Source: Seminavis robusta
Taxonomy: Eukaryota; Bacillariophyta; Bacillariophyceae; Naviculales; Naviculaceae
NCBI GenBank assembly: GCA_903772945.1
Contig: CAICTM010000006.1
Location: 62,001-126,000, forward strand
DNA length: 64,000 bases
Direction of reading: 5' to 3'
Both the position numbers and the translations under genes were made by a program. A model generated the notes under the pieces. The model did no database searches. It saw nothing but the letters and a program-made list of their open reading frames with translations, and was not told the DNA's origin. This document shows, piece by piece, positions 10,418 through 20,682 of this stretch. The first letter of the stretch is position 1. Each line of letters begins with the position of its first letter.

Positions 10418-11617
10418 ATCTTCAATCAACAGCTGTTGCCACTGTGGACGTCCAACGTGAACTGGACACCTGCTGCTTGCTGCAAAGTTGGGACAATGCC
10501 AACCCACCTAATGAAAATCACAGAATGTCATTGGGCTGATGTTTTGTGTATCCAGGACTTCTACAGAGCCATCTTTACGCTACTTGAAGCGGGTGCAAAA
10601 AATGTGCATTCCTTGTCTAGCATGTTTTGAACTTCCCAGACGCGAAGGCTTCGGCAGAGATGCAAGTCGATTCTCCTTTGAGGTCGCCACTCACTGCATT
10701 CAAAGCAGGAGAAACACCAGCATCACAAGTAAGAATGACATATTGCACATACTGCCTTGACTGAGTGCAATCCATCCCAGGGAGACAAAGGGAGAAGCCA
10801 CGTTCTGTTTCTACAGATCGGATTAAATCCTCTCAGGCACTGTTTACCTTCTTCTTCTTTTTGTTTGTTTGTTGGCTTGGAGTTGTGTAGCCATACTTGT
10901 AATCAGTCAGTTCAGGTTGCAGCCGGTCAAAGTATTTTCACTCCATTCGTCCTTTTCCTTCCTGACAAGCAACTAACCGGTCCTCACGGAAAGACCACAC
11001 AACGACTCTCAGAAGTCTTCTGGCTTGGGGACTGAATCCTGCTTCTTGTTAGCGCCCTAGCTAGGCTCATTACAGCAGGACGCTTCTTGGTTCTTTGACT
11101 CTGGTGTGGCAGTCCTTCCCATGCTCCTCACCCAACTATGGATTGTGCCTATCACTGGATTCTTTAGCGGAACCTCTCGAGGATGGGGTAAAGTCCAACC
11201 TCTCATTTTCGAATAAGTTCATTTTTCAGCCATCAAAGTGAGTTGACAGATATACCCCTAGCTAGCTACTAGCAGTTAAGCCAATGTAGAGTCGAGTCAC
11301 CCAAGCAATACTTTGAGACGGCGGATACGTAATTTGGATGGGCTGGTTGCAGTGGTGGTAGTGGCTTGTCTATTTGGTGGTTGTGGGAGTTCGAGAGGGA
11401 GAGCGCATGGACATCTTGCTTGTAAGTAATTTCATCGGAGGTACGATTCGATTACATGCAAACATGTAAATCATTCCCTGCCACCCCATGAGCTAGGACC
11501 AAGGCAGCGCTCCTGACTCCCGGTGGCTACGCATACAAGTTGGATGTTGGTTGCAATAGTCTTAAAACAGTTATCTAGGCTTTCAGACAACTTTACTTTT
11601 CTACTGTTTTGTATTTT
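10418..11617. other. 1.2 kb gap without a recognised gene
   Basis: Convergent space between the LRR-like gene and RRP46. One short plus-strand frame (about 11281-11424) reads like a membrane segment (LVAVVVVACLFGGCG) but has no ATG, so I do not call it. CTAGCTAG occurs at 11260-11268. Nothing else is seen. Confidence 0.45.
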
Positions 11618-12397
11618 TTATGACGACCACAAGGTTTGAGATTCTCGTGTGACTCGTTGTTCCATGGCGAGTCTCCAGAAAGTGACCACGGCAGGTGTAG
11701 CTTTGGCTGCCGCTTGGGCACAAGACAGAACAGTGGTAGCTGACAGAGTGGCCGCTGTCTTTGTCTTTTTGGCAGATGTTGCCGTCATGGAATGCGTGGC
11801 TAGAATGCATTTGGGGTCGTTGTTTTCTGTCACCATTACCAACACACAATTTTCTGGATTTGTCTCTTCGTTGGAGGATGGATCCAACAAAATAAGGAGC
11901 GGTGCGTCCTTGTGGATGGAGAGTTAAAACGTGGTGGCTACCGGTAGATTGGTCAAGGATACTCCTGCATCCATCAAGGCAGCCACTGCAGCGTGTAGTG
12001 CCGCCGCCAAGACGGAACCATCATCTTGAACGACTTGCAACACCACTTCCACTACAGTCCGGGCGTAGGCATTGGTATCAATGCAGGCGGTGAAAATGGA
12101 TGTCACCAATTGTTCCCATTCTCGTTCCAGCATACTATTGTTGCTCTTGCTGTTGTTGTTGGCATTATTGTGTCGTCCTGACTTGATGACAACCGACACC
12201 TGAGCTTCGTCGCCCTTTTCTTGAGATGGAATTCGGGGTGCAATAGGACCATATACAGCAGCCATGACTTGTGTGGATCCAGACTTCCACAAGGAGGACC
12301 CATCGGCCCGCTGCAAGCAGGACAATTCACAGGATAATGGACGTAATGTGGTACAAGCACCACCATCGCCATTCAGCAACAGCCGTCCATCACCCAT
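11618..12397 (-). CDS. RRP46: Exosome complex component RRP46/EXOSC5-like, with an in-frame stop
   Basis: The RNase-PH fold of the RNA exosome ring is clear: RPLSCELSCLQRADGSS near the start, then VMAAVYGP and VVLQVVQDDGSVLAAALHAA, later LLILLDPSSNEE. RRP46 is a structural ring subunit for 3'-5' RNA decay in the nucleus and cytoplasm. The first segment is 12397 to about 11927 and the second continues to TAA at 11618. Both are in the same frame, separated only by TAA at 11926-11924. Codons on both sides of the TAA align with the conserved strand and loop of homologues (LPVATTF, stop, LSIHKDAPLL). A 33-base intron (GTAGCC..CACAAG, 11941-11909) would restore an open frame but remove that strand. 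The status (pseudogene, error, read-through or micro-intron) is open. Confidence 0.75.
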
Positions 12398-12636
12398 TTA
12401 TCATGATCTTGGTTGGGGGGCCTAGTAGATAATCTACCTCTCTAAACCAACCCCCATTGCTTTGGTTGGGGGGGAGATGTCGGGGTCTACCGTCTGCACG
12501 TTCTGCGGAAAGATACGCGAACAACGTGTGACGTGTTAATTATCCAGTGGTCGGAGTATCATTGGCATTTTGGAACCTCTCCTCCCCACAGTGCAATGAA
12601 CACTGTGGTGAAAACTAAGAACCAAGAGTTGGCCAC

Positions 12637-12653
12637 GCGAAAGATCGTACGTA
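12637..12653 (+). promoter_or_regulatory. 17-base promoter block shared by both GxGYxYP genes
   Basis: GCGAAAGATCGTACGTA lies 54 bases before the ATG at 12707. The same block with one change (GCGAAAGATCGTGCGTA) is at 15805-15821, upstream of the second copy. A second shared piece, CTCACAAA..G.CAGAGG/GACGAG, follows in both (about 12669-12685 and 15910-15928). The sequence between the blocks has diverged, so they look selected. This is inference from two copies only. The rest of the 309-base gap (12398-12706) is the divergent promoter shared with RRP46. It holds two TTGGTTGGGGGG runs near 12408 and 12462. Confidence 0.45.
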
Positions 12654-12706
12654 ATCGAAGGAGTTGCCCTCACAAAACAGACGAGTCGAGTCCGTGGTAA
12701 TTTCAG

Positions 12707-14746
12707 ATGATGCCGACGATGGCTCCCCTGATGAGGTCGCTATTAATAATAGTGACAATACTCCTCTTTGGCTCTACCAGAGCAATTCAGCTCGTGGATA
12801 TTGCTTTCCTGCAAGACCATGAACAGATAAGTGTGAGAGCCTGTGCTGGGTTGATCAATCGGCCAGAGAACCTAGGCACGGGGATCCCTGTTTATATGTA
12901 TGAAGATGAGCGTGATCAATCCTGGCTTGTGGATCTTGGGATGGTTGAGAACGATGCAACTTTTCTACAATCTTTGATGCCAGCAGAAGACTTTTTGGCT
13001 CACTGCTTCCAGGAATCCAAAAGAAGTATCATCAAAGGATACATTCAGTTTTCCTTTCCAGGCCAACTAGCTCTCCTACCCAACATTATTACCCTGGCAG
13101 GAGTAATGGACGCAGTTCCCGTTCCAGTCTACAATTCTGGGCAGCCACAGAGTGGCAACATCAACTTTGTTAACTTGGTACAAGAATCTGGCTTGCCACT
13201 GATCTTGGATGCTACCTCTGAATTTGAAGGCTTTACTGCGCTGGATGCTACACGATATGTCTTCGAAAACTATGGACACATGACCCAAGGAGGAATCGCC
13301 AAGTTGGATCCTGGGTATTTACCAGAAGAAAGGACTGATGATGTGCTTCCGGAAGAATTTGGATTATTTCTGGGAGAATGGACACCAGAGTTAGTTCCTG
13401 GAGGTTCCCAGCTGAGACTATCTGATTTTGTTATTCAGCAACGACTATTTGCCTTCTACTTGTGGTTTGGGTGCATCCAGGGAGATCCCGAAGAGCAGTA
13501 TGTGAGCTACATGACCAATCCAAATAACAACCCTTGGCCCAATCCGATTCCTGTTTATGGTTATGATCGAACTTTCACAGTATTTCAAGGGGATTTTTTT
13601 GAAGCGAATACACATTGTGGCAACAATCGGAACATGGGATCTATCCCCACACAATACGTCACCAACCTCAGCTTCTTCAATCGTGGTGCAGGCACCCCTG
13701 TTATCTCATCACCTATAGTGCCCCTGGCAGTGCAAGATCCTGTATACAATCCTGACAAGAACTACATTGCTGTAGTTGTGGGTGATGGCGACAATATATC
13801 ATTCATGGAAGACAGGCGGGTAGAGTGGATGAAGGAACGAGTACGCTATTGTTCTGAACGGCCTCCAGACCAACAAGTGCTATCATTGGCCAATGGCGAT
13901 CCAGCCTTCCAACCTATATGTTATCCTCTCTCATGGTCCATGTCACCTCACCTACCCACATTGGCACCAGAAATGTGGCAGTGGTATCAAGACAGTGCAT
14001 TCAATGCCACTCAGGGATTGGACACATTTGTCCTCCCTCCCTCTGGACATTTGTACAGCTACCCAGGGTTGATGGGCTCGGAAACACAAGCTGAATTTGT
14101 TCGACTCACAGAACAAGATGCCAGAACTCTCAACACTAATACCATGGTTGCATGGGAATGGGTTGGCACCTGGAACAATGCCTTTACCAACTACTTTCCA
14201 AAATACACAAACAATGGGGTCATTGAGTCTGTGTTGGCTATGAATGTCCCTTACATGTTCCCGTTTGTCACGTATCCCTTCTTGGACAACACCTATCGGA
14301 TTATTGGTGGAAACCTGGTAGTCTTCAACACTATGGTGTGGCGTGGAGTTGACAATCGAGATGAGTTTCATGCAAGTGCAGACCAAATGGCAAATCGAAT
14401 CAGCAATTTTCCTCGTGGATACATCAACTTCATCTACACATCCAGTGATGGTGGATTAGAGTTGGACGATATTCATGACATGATGTTGTTGTTGGATGAC
14501 CATGTAGCAGTGGTTGATTCAAGTCAAATGGCAAGCCTGGCAAAGCAAAAGGGGAATCCTCCTGACCTTGGGCAGGATATATTGGATGAGTTGCAAAACT
14601 TGCCGGAAGTGCTCCTTGGCGACAACGCACAAGACTTACCTGATATCCTGAATGGATTCATTGATGGCATCTTTCGCACAAGTGAATCCAAAGAGCAACC
14701 CAAGGGTGGTCTTCGTCATTCCAACCCAGACATGTTTGGATTCTAA
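12707..14746 (+). CDS. Secreted GxGYxYP-family protein, copy 1
   Basis: 679 residues in one exon, with a signal peptide (about 1-26: LLIIVTILLFGSTRA). The body matches the GxGYxYP family, putative glycoside hydrolases known mainly from bacteria. It has VVVGDGDN near 357-363, PLSWSMSP at 407-414, and the signature-like PPSGHLYSYPG at 444-454. The distal part ends with GYINFIYTSSDGG and a polar tail. It is probably a secreted enzyme acting on a polysaccharide, but activity is not proven for the family. Copy 2 lies downstream in the same orientation. A 214-base stretch (13411-13624) is identical to 16653-16866, far more similar than the flanking regions, pointing to gene conversion. Confidence 0.75.
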   Translation: MMPTMAPLMRSLLIIVTILLFGSTRAIQLVDIAFLQDHEQISVRACAGLINRPENLGTGIPVYMYEDERDQSWLVDLGMVENDATFLQSLMPAEDFLAHCFQESKRSIIKGYIQFSFPGQLALLPNIITLAGVMDAVPVPVYNSGQPQSGNINFVNLVQESGLPLILDATSEFEGFTALDATRYVFENYGHMTQGGIAKLDPGYLPEERTDDVLPEEFGLFLGEWTPELVPGGSQLRLSDFVIQQRLFAFYLWFGCIQGDPEEQYVSYMTNPNNNPWPNPIPVYGYDRTFTVFQGDFFEANTHCGNNRNMGSIPTQYVTNLSFFNRGAGTPVISSPIVPLAVQDPVYNPDKNYIAVVVGDGDNISFMEDRRVEWMKERVRYCSERPPDQQVLSLANGDPAFQPICYPLSWSMSPHLPTLAPEMWQWYQDSAFNATQGLDTFVLPPSGHLYSYPGLMGSETQAEFVRLTEQDARTLNTNTMVAWEWVGTWNNAFTNYFPKYTNNGVIESVLAMNVPYMFPFVTYPFLDNTYRIIGGNLVVFNTMVWRGVDNRDEFHASADQMANRISNFPRGYINFIYTSSDGGLELDDIHDMMLLLDDHVAVVDSSQMASLAKQKGNPPDLGQDILDELQNLPEVLLGDNAQDLPDILNGFIDGIFRTSESKEQPKGGLRHSNPDMFGF

Positions 14747-15951
14747 AAGGAACACATAGTTTTGTTGTATAGTACCTCTTTCTTCTTGAGAGCTGGCATG
14801 TGCACATAGTTTTCAAGCAGGACACCATCGCAACTCAACGATCGTGGCAATGCTGACCTAGCTAGGCAACTGCCTCAACTGCAGACACACAGGTAAGTTG
14901 CTTTGTACCGGTATAAGTGAAAAACTGTAGTCATCCCTTCTGGATAGCTAGTTGGTGTAGTTTTGCCTCAACTGAATCCACCCTGTTGCGATTTTTCTGA
15001 TTTGCCCGAAGAGCAACCAATAATACTCTGGTTGATGCAGAAAGCTTGCAGCCTTTCAACTTCTTCACCTGCAGCGTAGGTTGCTGCAATGTTGAGCTCG
15101 ATACAGTGAAAGGCGGAGAACACGAGCCTCTGCAAGCAGGAAAATATGTCATGATGTTGCTTCAGCCAAGTACTTGTCATTGGATGCATAGCGGTCAAAT
15201 CGAAGGAGCCTCTGATCCATCAGTTTGCCACAATTGAAGTCAATCGGATGTGGTGGCGATTCGATTCCATGCAGAACGTTGACGATAGGTTCGGAATTGC
15301 ACAAACCGTATCATGTAGATGTGGCGAACAAAGTACTACCTAGTACCAGCGGTCCATCGTGTTGTGTTTCCCGAGATGTTCCAAGGGAAGGAGGAGGGAA
15401 TCTTGTCGGATCATCCCGAGGGTCCCACCATGAATTTCCTAGAGTTCCACCACGCTAGAACTGAAACGAGGCGGTGGTAAGCGTTCCAGGGTTTGCCACC
15501 GGCGCCAAGAAAGCAATGCAAAGCGCTTTGGTCCGGCACCTGGCAGGAACAACTTGGTTGCTTCCCCGGTCATGCTCTTTGTACAGCCACATCCGTGAAG
15601 AGATAAGCGCTTCTTCCTCCCCCAACCCCCAACCCCGAGTGGCCGATGCTCGAATGCGTCCTTCCGCCTCTGCGCATTCTGGTTCTGACCGTTTTTTACT
15701 CACGTTTGAGAAATCCCGCAGGAGTGACGTGGCCTTCTTGATCGTTCGTGGGGAAAAGCACAAAAAAGGGGAGGAATTCGTCGAGCCGTTGGCATCCGAT
15801 TTATGCGAAAGATCGTGCGTACAGTAATAGGTGGTGGAAGGGGCACGCATACTACCGTAGTAGACTAGTCAACCCTCACAATCGTTTGTGCCACTGGCGT
15901 AGACTAGTCTCACAAACGGGCAGAGGAGCGGAGAGTTTTCCATCGTTTGAG
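14747..15951. other. 1.2 kb spacer between the tandem GxGYxYP genes
   Basis: Holds the 3' UTR of copy 1 and the promoter of copy 2, with the shared 17-base block at 15805-15821. CGTTTGTG at 15883-15890 and CACAAACG at 15911-15918 could form a hairpin, and TAGACTAGTC occurs twice around it. A 76-residue minus-strand frame (15198-14968, ATG start) looks helical but has no homology I recognise, so it is not called as a gene. Confidence 0.5.
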
Positions 15952-17988
15952 ATGGTGCTAGAAGCCATGAGGAGGACGACGACCCTCCTTGTTCTGCTTT
16001 TAATAGTGACCCTATTTGATTCCACCGGAGCGATTCAGATTGTGGATCTCTCTGGTTTGGAGGAGCATGAAAAGTTATCCTTGCGAGTCTGTGCTGGATT
16101 GTTCAACCGTCCAGAGAATCAGGGGGAACCTGTTTATCTGCATGGAGGAGAGAGGGATCAATCCTGGCTCGTGGATGTTGGATTAATTGATGATGATGCA
16201 TCATATGAAGGATCTCTGATTCCTGCAGAAGACTTCTTGGTTCAATGTTTTCATGAATCAAATAGAGCTGCAGTCAAGGGATACATCCGCTATTCCTTCA
16301 CAGGCCAACTTGCCCTCCTGCCCAACATCATTACGTTGGCAGGCGTTCTAGATGCCATTCCTATATTTGATTTTGCTCCCGTATCCTTGGCGATATCGGA
16401 ACTGCCAAAGCAAACAACCAGAAGTAGTATCAATTTTGTCAACTTGGTACAAGACTCTGGTATACCTCTGCTCTTGGATGCTACTTCTGAATTTGAAGGC
16501 TTTACGGCATTGGATGCTACACGATATGTCTTTGAGAACTATGGACAAATGACTCAAGGGGGTATTGCCAAGATGAATCCTGGGTACAAACCAGCTGAAG
16601 ACCTTGGTGGATTGGGAGAATGGACACCAGAGTTAGTTCCTGGAAACTCGAGGCTGAGACTATCTGATTTTGTTATTCAGCAACGACTATTTGCCTTCTA
16701 CTTGTGGTTTGGGTGCATCCAGGGAGATCCCGAAGAGCAGTATGTGAGCTACATGACCAATCCAAATAACAACCCTTGGCCCAATCCGATTCCTGTTTAT
16801 GGTTATGATCGAACTTTCACAGTATTTCAAGGGGATTTTTTTGAAGCGAATACACATTGTGGCAACCATTGGAACATGGGAACAATTGCCACAGAGACAG
16901 TTACAAACCTGAGCTTCTTCAATCGAGCACCGGCTGGCACATCCTCCTCATCACCTATAGTGCCCCTGGCAGTGCAAGATCCTGTATACAATCCTGACAA
17001 GAACTACATTGCAGTAGTTGTGGGTGATGGTGACAATTTGTCATTTGTTGAAGATTGGCGCGTAGATTGGATGAAGGAACGAGTACGATATTGTTCTGAA
17101 CGGCCTCCAGACCAACAAGTGCTATCCTTGGCCAATGGCGATCCAGCCTTCCAACCTATATGTTATCCTCTCTCGTGGTCCATGTCACCTCACCTACCCA
17201 TATTGGCCCCGGAAATGTGGCAGTGGTATCAAGACAGTGCATTCAATGCCACTCAGGGATTGGACACATTTGTTCTGCCTCCCTCTGGACATTTGTACGG
17301 CTACCCAGGGTTGATGGGCCCACAAACACAAGCTGAATTTATTCGACTCACAGAACAAGATGCCAGAACTCTCAACACTAATACCATGGTTGCATGGGAA
17401 TGGGTTGGCACCTGGAACAATGCCTTTACCAACTACTTTCCAAGATACACAAACAATGGGGTCATTGAGTCTGTGTTGGCTATGAATGTCCCTTATGCTC
17501 TCCCCATTGTCACGTATCCCTTCTTGGACAACACCTACCGGATTATTGGTGGAAACCTGGCAGTGTTCGATACAGTGTTTTGGCGGGGAGTTGACAATCG
17601 AGATGACTTTCATGTTAGTGCAGACCAAATGGCAAATCGAATCAACAACTTTCCTCGTGGATACATCAACTACATCTACACATCCAGTGATGGTGGATTA
17701 GAGTTGGACGATATTCATGACATGATGTTGTTGTTGGATGGCCATGTAGAAGTGGTTGATTCAAGTCAAATGGCAAGCCTGGCAAAGCAAAAGGGGAATC
17801 CTCCTGACCTTGGGCAGGATATATTGGATGAGTTACAAAACTTGCCTGAAGTCATCCTTGGTGACAATGCAGAAGATGTGGTGGATATCCTGAATGGATT
17901 CATTGATGGCATCTTTCGCACAAGTGAATCCAAAGAGCAACCCAAAGGTGCTCTTCGCCAGTCCAATCCAGACATGTTTGGATTCTGA
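15952..17988 (+). CDS. Secreted GxGYxYP-family protein, copy 2
   Basis: The start is taken at ATG 15952 (ATG 15967 is also possible), giving 678 residues against 679 in copy 1. The signal peptide is TLLVLLLIVTLFDSTGA. The same landmarks are present: VVVGDGDN, PLSWSMSP, PPSGHLYGYPG and YTSSDGG. Compared with copy 1 the N-terminal third has diverged most (LSEHEKLSLR-like start, an insertion VSLAISELPKQTTR, loss of about ten residues near 205-215). The C-terminal half is nearly identical. This is a recent or repeatedly homogenised tandem duplicate, probably with the same secreted carbohydrate-related role. Confidence 0.75.
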   Translation: MVLEAMRRTTTLLVLLLIVTLFDSTGAIQIVDLSGLEEHEKLSLRVCAGLFNRPENQGEPVYLHGGERDQSWLVDVGLIDDDASYEGSLIPAEDFLVQCFHESNRAAVKGYIRYSFTGQLALLPNIITLAGVLDAIPIFDFAPVSLAISELPKQTTRSSINFVNLVQDSGIPLLLDATSEFEGFTALDATRYVFENYGQMTQGGIAKMNPGYKPAEDLGGLGEWTPELVPGNSRLRLSDFVIQQRLFAFYLWFGCIQGDPEEQYVSYMTNPNNNPWPNPIPVYGYDRTFTVFQGDFFEANTHCGNHWNMGTIATETVTNLSFFNRAPAGTSSSSPIVPLAVQDPVYNPDKNYIAVVVGDGDNLSFVEDWRVDWMKERVRYCSERPPDQQVLSLANGDPAFQPICYPLSWSMSPHLPILAPEMWQWYQDSAFNATQGLDTFVLPPSGHLYGYPGLMGPQTQAEFIRLTEQDARTLNTNTMVAWEWVGTWNNAFTNYFPRYTNNGVIESVLAMNVPYALPIVTYPFLDNTYRIIGGNLAVFDTVFWRGVDNRDDFHVSADQMANRINNFPRGYINYIYTSSDGGLELDDIHDMMLLLDGHVEVVDSSQMASLAKQKGNPPDLGQDILDELQNLPEVILGDNAEDVVDILNGFIDGIFRTSESKEQPKGALRQSNPDMFGF

Positions 17989-18483
17989 ATGGCACAAGGA
18001 GTTTAGTCTATTTTAACGAACTAGGTTTCCCAAACTACCGACACAGTAGCTAGAAGGCCGTTTTGTGTATGTCCGACATATTATCACGGAGTGAGAATGG
18101 CAGTCCAGGGAGTAAGCGGAGAGCCAATTGGCTGCATCATTGCATACACGTATAGAAAACACGTTGTCTTTTGTGGAAGGGGGATTCATCGGCTGGATCG
18201 GATAGTGGAATTTGCTACCAAGGTTTGCGGCATTGTCTCAATGGGTGACGAGAGCTCTTGAAGGATACCGGGAGCTAGCTAGGGCTTGCTCAACCGGGAG
18301 GAAGTCCCAACGGCTCTACAGGTAATGACATTTGGTGTACGCGGCAGAAGCATCAAAATCTTTCCAATAGAACTTTCTCTTTAGTTTAACGACGTCAAAA
18401 CAAGGTTCTCCTTTTTACCCAGTAATTGCTATGGTAGCGCCCTGTAACAATAACGTGTTGCATGTTTCCGCTGTAATTTCCTT
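17989..18483. other. Convergent gap
   Basis: About 495 bases between the 3' ends of GxGYxYP copy 2 and the CENP-B-like gene. Includes a CTAGCTAG at 18274-18282. No gene or repeat recognised. Confidence 0.5.
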
Positions 18484-19851
18484 TTATACCTCCATGGAGT
18501 CATTCGCATGGTTTGAATTAGCCACCGCTGTGGCATGGATTTCTTCCCAATTGATCATGACCTCGGATTGATCATTGTCTTCCTCGTCGTCGTCGTCATC
18601 CTCCTCATTTTCCTCTTCTGCCTGCACCTTGGACTCAGTCTTTCCCTCGTCTTCTTCCTCCTCCTCTTCAGCATCTTTACTGTTGTTTTGTTGCTGTTGC
18701 TCCTTTTGCTTTCTGGAATTCTTTTGCTGCTGTTGCAGTGCCATGTGTTTATCTCGCGCCTTGCGTTTGGTGCGTCTCAAAAAGTTGAATACCCATCCAT
18801 TGCTGGCTTTAAAGGCATTGACTTTCTCGGGGTCATTGTTGGTCAATCGTTTCAATTCTTCCCGGGCGAGATCTCGAATGGTCTGGGTGGAGACGGTCAA
18901 ATTTTGCGCCCGTCGTTCTTCGAGACGCTTTTCAAGTGCTTCTTCCATTTCGGCGTAGTAGGATTTGTTTTTGGTACGATCGGGCATGCGAGCCATGTGT
19001 TGGTATTCCGTGCGAGCGGCATCGTCGAGGATGCGTAGACGTGTTTTGGGATCTCGCCATCCACACGACGAGAGAAACTTTTCGAATTTCTGTCCCAAAT
19101 TCTTGGTTTGCACAAATTCTCGAACGGACGCTTTGTTCTTGCCAGTGTCGTCCTTGTTGCGCTCAGCCTCCCAGGCTTCGTAGTCCTTGACCATTTTGGC
19201 CTTGAAGGCAACGCTGTAGGATTCGCGCTTGGCGGCGCCCTTGTTGCCCTTGCGGCCATCGGATTTGGGAGTAATTTCCTTTTTGGGTTTCTTTGGTGGC
19301 TTTTTGGCCGGTGGCTTTTTACTCGGTGGCTTTTTGGGGGCGTCCTTGGCAGGACTCTTCTTGCCCTCGTCATCTCCAGTTTTGGGTTTGCGTTTCGGCG
19401 GTTTCCACTTCTTCCTGGCTGGACCACTACCTTCGTCTCCTTTCTTCTTGTTGGGGCCTCGCTTACGCTTCTTTAAAGCCTTGATGGGAACGTCATCGTC
19501 AGCGTCTTCGTCCACTGCCGCTTTCGCATCTTCTGCGTCCTTCTTCGAGTCATTGTCCTTGCTCTTCTTCTCCTCGCTCTTTTTGGTGGTTGCACTCGGC
19601 TTGGCGGCGCTAGTCTTGGTCGTATCGGTAGTAGCCTTGGTCGTAGCAGGCTTGGCCGCGGTGGTTGTAGTTGCAGTAGTAGCAGTAGTACATGTAGTTA
19701 TAGCTATAGTAGTAGCAGCAGCAGTAGTAGTCGAGGCGTCTTCTTCTTTCTCCTTGACCACGATGGACGCTACGGCCTCTTCCTTTTTGTCATCGTCAGG
19801 CGTTCCATCAGTGCTCTTATTATTATTATCATCTGTATCCGTCGACGCCAT
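18484..19851 (-). CDS. Lysine-rich protein with CENP-B/Tc5-like helix-turn-helix
   Basis: 455 residues, ATG at 19851. The N-terminal half is low complexity: acidic and Thr/Ala runs, then a Lys-Pro-rich block with likely nuclear-localisation signals (KALKKRKRGPNKKK, KKPPSKKPPAKKPPKK). Then comes a Psq/BrkDBD-like segment (KRESYSVAFKAKMVKDYE) and, near 335-370, the CENP-B/Tc5 transposase signature (AFKASNGWVFNFLRR). The tail is Gln- and Asp/Glu-rich. In pogo/Tigger-type transposases these two helix-turn-helix parts bind the transposon ends. Here no DDE catalytic domain follows, so this is best read as a domesticated nuclear DNA-binding protein. The target is unknown. Confidence 0.65.
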   Translation of the reverse strand: MASTDTDDNNNKSTDGTPDDDKKEEAVASIVVKEKEEDASTTTAAATTIAITTCTTATTATTTTAAKPATTKATTDTTKTSAAKPSATTKKSEEKKSKDNDSKKDAEDAKAAVDEDADDDVPIKALKKRKRGPNKKKGDEGSGPARKKWKPPKRKPKTGDDEGKKSPAKDAPKKPPSKKPPAKKPPKKPKKEITPKSDGRKGNKGAAKRESYSVAFKAKMVKDYEAWEAERNKDDTGKNKASVREFVQTKNLGQKFEKFLSSCGWRDPKTRLRILDDAARTEYQHMARMPDRTKNKSYYAEMEEALEKRLEERRAQNLTVSTQTIRDLAREELKRLTNNDPEKVNAFKASNGWVFNFLRRTKRKARDKHMALQQQQKNSRKQKEQQQQNNSKDAEEEEEEDEGKTESKVQAEEENEEDDDDDEEDNDQSEVMINWEEIHATAVANSNHANDSMEV

Positions 19852-20682
19852 GGTTATCTTCTTAAAAGAGAGTCAAGTCAGGCGGATGGTCCACTTTGGA
19901 GATGAGTGCTTTGGATGGCTCTTTGCTTTTAGAAATCGCTGCTGTTTGCCTGTTATCAATGCCTGGTCTCCTCCAGGAACGCGCACCGGGTTGATTCGAT
20001 TCTTTGCATTATTATTGCTACTACTGGTAGTATTTTATTTGATTTCTTAGCTGGCTAGAACATGGTTCCAGCCGACGGTACCCCCCTATCTCGAAATTGA
20101 AATTGTCCCCCCTGTGTTAGATGCTCTATGCTGTAAATTATATTTAGAATACTCACTTTTTGCTGCAATTGATAAATGCTCTATGCTGCGCATACAGCGT
20201 ACCCGTCTCGTGATATTAATGTAAGCTATAATGTATCACCTCTTCATTCTCACAAACCATTCTGGCCATCCATCGACAGCTACACTCTGTTCCACCATCC
20301 TCTTTTCTGAGGTTGTTTCTGATTCGATTCTCTCATCTCTGGAGCTACCCAAAACACGCATTTTCAAAAACCGCACCACACACTCGGCCTGCCCCGCCCC
20401 AACACGATGCATGACCAGCGATAGTGATGACTGTCTTGCTATGTACCAGGTAGCTAGCTGCATTTTAGCACTACGACTCTAGCAGTAAACCGTAGCATTA
20501 TGGCCCAGACGGTATTGTGGTTTGCTGTAGGAGCTGCTGTGCGAGGATAATATGTACTACCGGGCAACTAGCTACAGTAGGTATCATAGGTACGGTGGGT
20601 TGGCTGAATTAATGTTTTTAGTTTCCTATGGCTTTGGGAGGGGGGGGGGTGCACCAAGGAGAGATTGGCTGAATGCATACAG
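19852..20682. other. Gap between the CENP-B-like gene and the DNA transposon
   Basis: About 830 bases. ATGCTCTATGCTG occurs twice (20121-20133 and 20176-20188). A run of nine or more G lies at 20639-20649. No gene is recognised. Confidence 0.5.

Noticed and set aside
15748-15951. Upstream extension of GxGYxYP copy 2
   Set aside because: The open frame begins only with GTG and the added residues are polar; the ATG at 15952 gives a signal peptide like that of copy 1.
19229-20050. 273-codon plus-strand frame rich in Leu, Val and Ser
   Set aside because: It is the antisense of the Lys/Ala/Thr-rich CENP-B-like gene, which explains the hydrophobic runs.
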